Positions 31,196 through 36,960 of a DNA stretch of 36,960 bases are shown here, in pieces. The translations under genes were made by a program, and so were the position numbers. How positions within the stretch are numbered: position 1 is the first letter of the stretch; each line of letters starts with the position of its first letter. The stretch covers positions 1-36,960 of the forward strand of contig JBDSHG010000171.1 in assembly GCA_039918615.1 (NCBI GenBank), read 5' to 3'. The stretch is from FEN-1250 sp039918615 (lineage in GTDB: Bacteria > Gemmatimonadota > Gemmatimonadetes > Gemmatimonadales > Gemmatimonadaceae). The notes beneath the pieces are model-generated. The model ran no database searches. It saw only the letters and a program-made list of their open reading frames with translations, and had not been told where the DNA came from.

Positions 31196-31300
31196 ACACT
31201 TCGGCAAGCTGGCGGGTGGGTGATCCGGCGCACATCATTCCGGAACCCGCCCGACCGCGGCGGGTACACTGTTCAGACCCGCCGAAGTGATGTAGCGATA

Positions 31301-31819
31301 ATGGATTGCCTCGATTTTTGTAATGGATATCTCGCCTTCGTCGACCAGACGCTTCCGCCCGCGGTACAGTCGGCCGCGAGCGTGCATCTGGCCACGTGCA
31401 TCGCGTGCTCGCGCCACGATGAGGCGATGCGTCGTGGGCTGCTCGTCCTGCGCAGCCTCCCCTCCCTCGAGCCGTCGTCCGACTTCTACCTGAAGCTGAC
31501 GGACACGCTGCACCGGATGGAGCGCGCGGAGCAGCACGCCTCGCGGTATCGGGGACCGGGGCTCGCCTCGTTCGCGGCCGCAGCCGCCGGGGTCGTCGGC
31601 GTCGGCTTCCTCGCCGCCGTGGCCTTCAACTGGACCGCGCAGTCGCGCAATCTCGCGCTCGCCCCGGTCGTCGCCAGCACCCCCGCCGTTGCGCCGTACC
31701 CCTCCACCAACTCGAGCTTCGTCGCCAGCGCCAGCGCGGGTCTCCCTATCTGGCCCGCCGCGATGATGGTCGATCAGGCACCCGTGCGCTTCGCCAGCGA
31801 GGAGCTGCTCGGCCGCTAG
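31301..31819 (+). CDS. Zinc-finger anti-sigma factor-like membrane protein
   Basis: A 172-residue protein with the anti-sigma zinc motif H29-L-A-T-C33-I-A-C36 (HxxxCxxC), a cytoplasmic N-terminal helical part (residues 1-85), one transmembrane segment (about 87-111, LASFAAAAAGVVGVGFLAAVAF), and a short Ala/Ser/Pro-rich outer part. This layout fits a membrane-bound regulator that holds the ECF sigma factor encoded 105 bp upstream. ATG 31301 is taken because MDCLDFCNGYLAFVD is the usual ZAS start; no strong ribosome site. The gene ends 7 bp from the convergent lipoprotein gene. Confidence 0.78.
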   Translation: MDCLDFCNGYLAFVDQTLPPAVQSAASVHLATCIACSRHDEAMRRGLLVLRSLPSLEPSSDFYLKLTDTLHRMERAEQHASRYRGPGLASFAAAAAGVVGVGFLAAVAFNWTAQSRNLALAPVVASTPAVAPYPSTNSSFVASASAGLPIWPAAMMVDQAPVRFASEELLGR

Positions 31820-31826
31820 ACAGTGC

Positions 31827-32411
31827 TCAGCGCGGTCGAGCGGGCTGATACCTCTGCGGCGCTTGCATCGCGCTCATGATCTGCGGCATGTGCCCGGACA
31901 CGAACTCGATGTTCTGCATGATCACCGGTGGCACCTGCAACTTGGCCAGCTTCCCTGTCTGCTTGAGCTGAAATCCGTGGATCGCCTGCTGCAGCGCGAT
32001 CGTCGTCAGCATGAAGGTGTGGCCATCGGTGTGCGCGCTCTTCATCGCGATGGCGAGCTTCGGCTCGTCGTCGATCCGCTTCCCCATTTCCGCGATTCCA
32101 CTCGGCGGCCCCTCGGCCCGCAGCCGCTTCACGATGTCGGGATTTGCGAGCGTGGTGGAGTCCATCCCCTTCTTGGCCACTGCCCAGCGGTCGATGACCT
32201 CCTGGTTCAGCGCGAAGTTGTCGACCTCGCGGAGCGCGGTATCGTGCGTTGCGGGAACCGGCTGGAGCCCCAGCCCCGACGAGCCGGGCGCCTGCGCACT
32301 CTTTGCGGGTAGCGTGCCCGGCTTGTCGCTGTAGCACGCGAGGGCGGAGCCGAGGCCGAGGACGAGCGACACGATGACCAGACGGTTCGAAGCGAACGAC
32401 TGCAGGGACAT
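31827..32411 (-). CDS. Hypothetical lipoprotein
   Basis: A 194-residue protein with a lipoprotein signal (VIVSLVLGLGSALAC, Cys26) and a mostly helical mature part containing ALNQEVIDRWAVAKKGMD, KRLRAEGPPSGIAEMGKRID, HTDGHTFMLTTIALQQAIHGFQL and a C-terminal FVSGHMPQIMSAM. I do not recognise the family. It is the only minus-strand gene in this stretch, convergent with the anti-sigma gene and divergent from holA (126-bp gap). No ribosome site is obvious before ATG 32411. Confidence 0.7.
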   Translation of the reverse strand: MSLQSFASNRLVIVSLVLGLGSALACYSDKPGTLPAKSAQAPGSSGLGLQPVPATHDTALREVDNFALNQEVIDRWAVAKKGMDSTTLANPDIVKRLRAEGPPSGIAEMGKRIDDEPKLAIAMKSAHTDGHTFMLTTIALQQAIHGFQLKQTGKLAKLQVPPVIMQNIEFVSGHMPQIMSAMQAPQRYQPARPR

Positions 32412-32537
32412 GGAAAGTGGGGTCGGGGAAGTAATCAACCGGACGAGGCGACGATAGCACGTGCCACTCTCGCTCGCAATCAAATATGCAGGTGTCCGCG
32501 CCGCGCCGGTGGCCCCCACTAACGGTATATTCACGAG

Positions 32538-33605
32538 ATGCCCGCGTTCCCCGATCGCGCCTTCGAAAAGTCGCTCAAGCGCGGCGAGTTCGAGCGCGTC
32601 TACTACTTTCACGGCGACGACGACTTCCTCAAGGAGCGGGCGGTGCGCGCGCTCATCGCCGCCGCGGTCGATCCGTCGACGCGCGACTTCAATCTCGACA
32701 TCCGCGCCGCCGCCGAGCTCGATGCCGAAACGCTCGGGAGCCTCCTCGGTACACCGCCAATGATGGCGGAGCGGCGTGCGGTGGTGGTGCGTGATGTCGC
32801 GGCGCTGAAGAAGGACGCGCGCGCGGTGCTCGATCGCTATCTCGCCTCGCCCGCCGCCGATGTCGTGCTCGCGCTGGTCGCGCCGGCGGGCGAAAAGGCG
32901 AAGGTCGACAAGGTACTCGAAGGACGCGCGGCGACGATCGAGTTCAAGCCGCTCAGCGGCGATCGCGTGCCGAAGTGGATCGTGCACCACGTCGAGAGCG
33001 TGCTTGGCGCGACGATCACTCCGGAAGCCGCCGAGCTGCTGCAACAGGCGGCGGGCAACGAGCTCGCCGCGCTCGCCGCGGAGCTCGACAAGCTCGCGAG
33101 CTATTCCGGCGGCGGGTTGATCGACGAGGATGCCGTCGCCGATGTCGTCGGCGTGCGCCGAGGCGAGACGCTCGGCGACTTCCTCGATCGCGTCGCGTCG
33201 CGCAACGCGGCGGGGGCGCTCGCGCTGCTGCCGCACATTCTCTCGCAGCCGAAGACGAGCGCGGTGTCGATCGTGATGGCGTTGACGACGCAGATGCTCG
33301 CGGTGGGGTGGGGGATCACGCGCAACGGACGGGCGGACTATTTCGAGCTGCTCAAGAGCGGGAAGGGGCCGTTCACCGGACGGCCGTGGGGCGAGGCCGC
33401 GCGCGCGTGGAGCGAGGCGGAGCGCCACTGGACCGACGACGCCATCGACGGTGCGCTCGACGCGCTGCTCGCCGCCGACATCGCGCTCAAGGAAACGCGC
33501 ATCTCCTCGGATGCGCAGCTGCTCGCTACACTCGTGTTGACGCTGTGCGGTGTCGAACGCTCGAGGGACGCTGCACGACTCCTCCTCTCCGCTGTTCCGG
33601 CGTGA
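32538..33605 (+). CDS. holA: DNA polymerase III subunit delta
   Basis: Clamp-loader delta subunit, 355 aa, in the usual size range. Seen: VYYFHGDDDFLKERAVRALI near the N-terminus, LGTPPMMAERRAVVVRDVAALKKDA, ADVVLALVAP, WIVHHVESVLGATITPEAAELLQQ, ELAALAAELDKLASY, and ETLGDFLDRVASRNAAGALALL, the standard delta domain order (ATPase-like fold without Walker A, then collar domain). Start ATG 32538 fits the family. Its stop shares a base with the next ATG (TGATG). This protein is my best clue to a Gemmatimonadota host, by resemblance only. Confidence 0.88.
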   Translation: MPAFPDRAFEKSLKRGEFERVYYFHGDDDFLKERAVRALIAAAVDPSTRDFNLDIRAAAELDAETLGSLLGTPPMMAERRAVVVRDVAALKKDARAVLDRYLASPAADVVLALVAPAGEKAKVDKVLEGRAATIEFKPLSGDRVPKWIVHHVESVLGATITPEAAELLQQAAGNELAALAAELDKLASYSGGGLIDEDAVADVVGVRRGETLGDFLDRVASRNAAGALALLPHILSQPKTSAVSIVMALTTQMLAVGWGITRNGRADYFELLKSGKGPFTGRPWGEAARAWSEAERHWTDDAIDGALDALLAADIALKETRISSDAQLLATLVLTLCGVERSRDAARLLLSAVPA

Positions 33606-34666
33606 TGAATCACCTTCGCACACCGCTCATGACTCGATATCTCGCTACGATAGCAGCACTGATCATAGGCGCCGCGCCGCTGGCCGCGCAGTCGACCCCA
33701 CCGCTCGCTCCTGTTGCCGATACGGCGACGATCGACACGCTTTTCCTCCGCGCGCAGCGCATGGCGGCCGAGGGGCAGGGCGATGCGGCGCGCGCGCTCG
33801 TGCAGCACGAGATCGACACGGCGTCCGCCGGCTCACCGCGCTACGTGGACGCGCTGTACTGGCGCGCGGTGGTCGCGGCGACGGCTGCGGATGCGGAGAA
33901 GGATCTGCGGCGCATCATCATCGAGTTTCCGCTGTCGCCGCGCAACGAGGATGCGCTGCTCCGTCTCGCCCAGCTCGAGATGACACGCGGCGACAACGAT
34001 CAGGCGCTCTCGCATCTGCAGCGGCTCGTGATCGACCATCCGTCGAGTCCCTCGCGCGCGCGGGCATCGTTCTGGATGGCGCGCGTGTACTTCGACAAGA
34101 ACCAGACGCCGGCGGCGTGCCGCAGTCTCGCGGACGCCGCGCACAACACGACACCGCGGCAGGTGGAGCAGCGCAACCAGATCGACTTCTGGATGCAGCG
34201 TTGTCACGGGATGGACACAGCGGCTGTGGCGACGGTCCCGGCGCATGTCGACAGCGCACCAACCGTGGCGCCGCCCACATCGGTCGCCTCCGCGCCACCG
34301 CGCGAGACGGAGCCTGTTCCGCCGGCATCGCCGCCCGCGCCCGCGCCAACGACCACCGTGTCGACCTCGACATCGAAGCGCACGACTACCACCGCAGTGA
34401 AGACGACGACGGTCACGCCGCCCCGCGCACCAGCGACCTCCGGGAAGTACACCGTGCAGGTCGGCGCCTATCCCACGCGCGATGCGGCGGAGAGTCTCCG
34501 CAAGAGTCTCGTGAATCGCGGCATCGATGCGCGCGTGTTCGGCACTGCGAAGCCGTACCGCGTGCGCGTCGGCTTCTACGACACACGCGCCCAGGCCGAT
34601 GCTGCGGCGGCGGAGCTGAAGGCGAAGCAGATCGCCGTGTACGTCACGGAGGCCGAAGCGCGGTGA
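33605..34666 (+). CDS. SPOR-domain protein with tetratricopeptide-like region
   Basis: A 353-residue exported protein. From ATG 33605 (or ATG 33629) it has a signal peptide ending LAAQS, a helical tetratricopeptide-like region (about residues 40-190: LFLRAQRMAAEGQGDAARALV, YVDALYWRAVVAATAADAEKDLRRII, ALLRLAQLEMTRGDNDQALSHLQRLV), a Thr/Pro/Ala-rich linker, and a C-terminal SPOR domain (about 280-350: YTVQVGAYPTRDAAESLRKSL, YRVRVGFYDTRAQADAAAAEL). SPOR domains bind denuded peptidoglycan at the septum. It overlaps mutS by 4 bp (GTGA), a coupling to DNA repair that looks positional only. Confidence 0.82.
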   Translation: MNHLRTPLMTRYLATIAALIIGAAPLAAQSTPPLAPVADTATIDTLFLRAQRMAAEGQGDAARALVQHEIDTASAGSPRYVDALYWRAVVAATAADAEKDLRRIIIEFPLSPRNEDALLRLAQLEMTRGDNDQALSHLQRLVIDHPSSPSRARASFWMARVYFDKNQTPAACRSLADAAHNTTPRQVEQRNQIDFWMQRCHGMDTAAVATVPAHVDSAPTVAPPTSVASAPPRETEPVPPASPPAPAPTTTVSTSTSKRTTTTAVKTTTVTPPRAPATSGKYTVQVGAYPTRDAAESLRKSLVNRGIDARVFGTAKPYRVRVGFYDTRAQADAAAAELKAKQIAVYVTEAEAR

Positions 34667-36960
34667 GTCGTGAAACGCCGCTGATGGAGCACTGGCGCGA
34701 GATGAAGTCGCGCAATCCCGGCGCGATCCTTCTCTACCGGCTCGGCGAATTCTACGAGACGTTCTACGAGGACGCCGAGATTGCATCGCGCGTGCTCGGC
34801 CTCACGCTCACGTCGCGCAACAACGGCGGTGCCGCCGACGTGCCACTCGCGGGCGTACCGGCAAAGGCGATGAGCGGCTATCTGCGCCAGCTCGTCTCGC
34901 AAGGCTATCGCGTCGCAATCTGCGAGCAGATGGAGGATGCGAAGAACGCGAAGGGCGTCGTCCGTCGCGAGGTCGTCGAGACGGTCACGCCGGGCGCCTC
35001 GTTCGCGGATGACCTGCTCGATCACGCGCGCAACAATTTCCTCTGCGCGCTGCTCATCTCCGGCGCGCACGCCGGAATCGCGGCCGCGGATCTCTCCACG
35101 GGCGAGCTGCGCCTCATCGTCTGCGGCACCGCGGACCTCGAGCCGTTCCTCGCACGCCTGGCGCCGAGCGAAATGGTAACGGTTCGCGGTGAGAGCGCGC
35201 CGTCGCCGCGCGGGCCCACCGGCGAAGGGCCGCTCGTCACGGAGCGCGAGCGCTGGGAGTTCGATCCCGCGCTCGCAACGGATGCGCTCCGCCAGCAGTT
35301 CGGAGTCGCATCGCTCGAGGCGTTCGGCATCGGCGCGGCCGATGCGCCGGCGGTCGGCGCCGCGGGCGCGCTGCTCCGCTATCTGCACGAGCTCCAGCCG
35401 CAGGGCATTCCGCATCTCGCGCGCCCCGTCGTCGAGCGCGCGGGGAGTGCGATGCCGCTCGACGAGATGACGCGCCGCAATCTCGAACTCGTCGAGTCGC
35501 TCCGCGGCGGCGATCGGAGCGGCACGCTCATCGACGTGCTCGACCGCACCGCGACGCCGATGGGCGCGCGCCTCCTGCGCTCGTGGATCCTCACTCCACT
35601 CACCGAGCGCGCGCCGATCGACGCGCGCCTCGATGCCGTGGGCGCGCTCCTCGACGACGCGCTCGCGCGCGAGACGCTGCGCACCGCCCTCGATGGCGTG
35701 CGCGATGTCGAGCGTCTCGCCAGCAAGGCCGCTGCCGGCCGCGCGACCCCACGCGAGCTCGGCGCACTCGGCGCATCGCTCGCCCGATTGCCCACGGTGG
35801 CATCGGCGGCACGGCGGGTGGGCAGTGCGGGCGTCGTCACCGAGCTGCTCGCGAAGTGGGATGACTGCGCGGAGCTCGGCGAGGAGCTCGCGCACGGGCT
35901 CGTCGATCGCCCGCCGGTGACCATCGGTGAGGAGGAGGCGATCCGCGCCGGCTACGATGCGGAGCTCGACGAAATGCGCACGCTGCAGCGCGGCGGCCGC
36001 GATGCGATCGCGCGCATCCAGACCGCGGAGCGCGCACGCACGGGGATCGCGTCGCTCAAGGTCGGCTTCAACAAGGTGTTCGGCTACTTCATCGAGATCA
36101 CGAACGCGAACAGGGAGCACGTGCCGGCGGACTACCAGCGCCGGCAGACACTCGCGGGCGCCGAGCGGTACGTGACGCCCGAGCTGAAGGAGTACGAGGA
36201 GAAGGTGCTCACGGCGGGCGAGCGCATCGAGGTGCGCGAGCGCGCGCTCTTCGAGATGCTGCGTACGCGCGCGGGTGCGGCAATCGGGCGGCTCCAGTGC
36301 GCCGCATCGATTCTCGCCCAGCTCGACGTCCTCGCGGCGCTGGCCGAGGTCGCGGCGCGCGAGGGGTACGCGCGCCCCGAAATACGCGACGACTTGGCGT
36401 TGCACATCGTGGGCGGTCGTCACCCCGTGGTCGAGCGGATGATGCCGCGCGACAAGTTCATCCCCAACGATGTCTCGCTCACCGACGACGCGCGGATGAT
36501 CATCCTCACGGGCCCGAACATGGCCGGCAAGTCGACGATTCTGCGGCAGATCGGGCTGATCGTGCTCATGGCGCAGATCGGGAGCTTCGTCCCGGCGTCG
36601 CGCGCGCGCATCGGCATCGTCGACCGCGTTTTCACCCGCGTCGGCGCAAGCGACAATCTCGTGCGCGGGCAGTCGACGTTCATGGTGGAGATGGCCGAGA
36701 CGAGTGCAATCCTCCACACGGCAACTGCGCGCAGTCTCGTCCTGCTCGACGAGATCGGACGCGGCACGTCGACGTACGATGGCGTGTCGATCGCGTGGGC
36801 GGTGAGCGAGCACCTGCACGACGCGATCGGCTGCAAGACGGTGTTCGCGACGCACTATCACGAGCTGACGCAGCTGGCCGAGGAGCGCGAGGCCGTGCGC
36901 AACTACACGGTGGCGGTGCGCGAGGTGGGAGACGAAGTGCTCTTCCTGCACACGCTCATC
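34663..36960 (+). CDS. mutS: DNA mismatch repair protein MutS (3' end outside window)
   Basis: 766 codons are present, open to the window edge; full MutS is about 850-880 aa, so roughly the last 90-110 are missing. Seen: the mismatch-binding Phe30-x-Glu32 in LGEFYETFYED, VPLAGVPAKAMSGYL, EQMEDAKNAKG, LDEMTRRNLELVESLRGG, the Walker A GPNMAGKST (617-625), SDNLVRGQSTFMVEMAET, and LVLLDEIGRGTSTYDG (Walker B). It is MutS1 rather than MutS2 given the Phe-x-Glu motif. It starts GTG in a GTGA overlap with the SPOR gene. Confidence 0.96.
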   Translation, partial: MSRETPLMEHWREMKSRNPGAILLYRLGEFYETFYEDAEIASRVLGLTLTSRNNGGAADVPLAGVPAKAMSGYLRQLVSQGYRVAICEQMEDAKNAKGVVRREVVETVTPGASFADDLLDHARNNFLCALLISGAHAGIAAADLSTGELRLIVCGTADLEPFLARLAPSEMVTVRGESAPSPRGPTGEGPLVTERERWEFDPALATDALRQQFGVASLEAFGIGAADAPAVGAAGALLRYLHELQPQGIPHLARPVVERAGSAMPLDEMTRRNLELVESLRGGDRSGTLIDVLDRTATPMGARLLRSWILTPLTERAPIDARLDAVGALLDDALARETLRTALDGVRDVERLASKAAAGRATPRELGALGASLARLPTVASAARRVGSAGVVTELLAKWDDCAELGEELAHGLVDRPPVTIGEEEAIRAGYDAELDEMRTLQRGGRDAIARIQTAERARTGIASLKVGFNKVFGYFIEITNANREHVPADYQRRQTLAGAERYVTPELKEYEEKVLTAGERIEVRERALFEMLRTRAGAAIGRLQCAASILAQLDVLAALAEVAAREGYARPEIRDDLALHIVGGRHPVVERMMPRDKFIPNDVSLTDDARMIILTGPNMAGKSTILRQIGLIVLMAQIGSFVPASRARIGIVDRVFTRVGASDNLVRGQSTFMVEMAETSAILHTATARSLVLLDEIGRGTSTYDGVSIAWAVSEHLHDAIGCKTVFATHYHELTQLAEEREAVRNYTVAVREVGDEVLFLHTLI

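Noticed and set aside
34576..36951. 791-codon minus-strand open frame opposite mutS
   Set aside because: Antisense to MutS with clear Walker motifs on the plus strand; composition is Arg/His/Ala-rich and matches nothing known.
1..36960. CRISPR arrays, tRNA or rRNA genes, insertion sequences, prophage or defence genes
   Set aside because: No regular direct repeats, tRNA-like cloverleaf, transposase, integrase or phage protein was recognised; nearly all sequence is explained by the listed genes.

Overview
The window is GC-rich bacterial chromosome holding an almost complete tetrahydromethanopterin (H4MPT)-linked one-carbon oxidation locus, placed between the end of a lanthanide-type methanol dehydrogenase operon and a block of housekeeping genes. 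HolA, the M16 peptidase pair, the NUDIX/sigma/anti-sigma group and the SPOR-MutS arrangement look most like Gemmatimonadota to me. That is recognition from memory, not a search. The module itself is classical for methylotrophs, not a new enzyme system; what is unusual is the likely host, the compactness, and several atypical members.

Layout. (1) 1-2444, plus strand: the C-terminus of XoxF, a terminator, an XoxJ-type periplasmic binding protein, and a lipoprotein-like c-type cytochrome (XoxG candidate), closed by a perfect 15-bp hairpin. (2) 2471-10241, minus strand: a cofactor-synthesis operon read SDR reductase, pterin carbinolamine dehydratase, dihydropteroate-synthase-like protein, pabB, pabA, pabC, DUF447 protein, beta-RFAP synthase, DoxX-like membrane protein. 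Most junctions are 4-bp start/stop overlaps. (3) 10329-13405: mfnB (plus), an MfnE-like kinase and MfnF (minus), and a HisA-like barrel protein (plus). (4) 13409-26804, minus strand: fae, mtdB, DUF1464 protein, ATP-grasp protein, fhcB, fhcA, fhcD, fhcC, mch, an EthD-domain lipoprotein, a RimK/MptN-like ligase, a CitG-like protein, a PTPS-family protein, and a secreted protein with a PHM-like copper-ligand pattern. (5) 27038-36960, mostly plus strand: two M16 peptidases, a NUDIX hydrolase, an ECF sigma factor and zinc-finger anti-sigma, an unknown lipoprotein (minus), holA, a SPOR protein and mutS (cut by the window end).

How it works together (established pathway knowledge applied to these genes): XoxF with XoxJ/XoxG oxidises methanol in the periplasm. 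Formaldehyde entering the cytoplasm is condensed with H4MPT by Fae, oxidised by MtdB, hydrolysed by Mch, and the formyl group is passed to methylofuran and released as formate by FhcABCD. The surrounding genes make the two cofactors: pabABC supply 4-aminobenzoate, beta-RFAP synthase joins it to PRPP, the pterin enzymes supply and modify the pterin head, MfnB/MfnE/MfnF make the furan part of methylofuran, and the ligases add glutamates. No dmrA-type reductase, PQQ synthesis gene or formate dehydrogenase is seen here.

No gene-free stretch exceeds 300 bp; the longest are 30291-30559 (sigma-factor leader) and 26805-27037 (divergent fae/M16 promoter region). No tRNA, rRNA, CRISPR array, insertion sequence or integrase was found.
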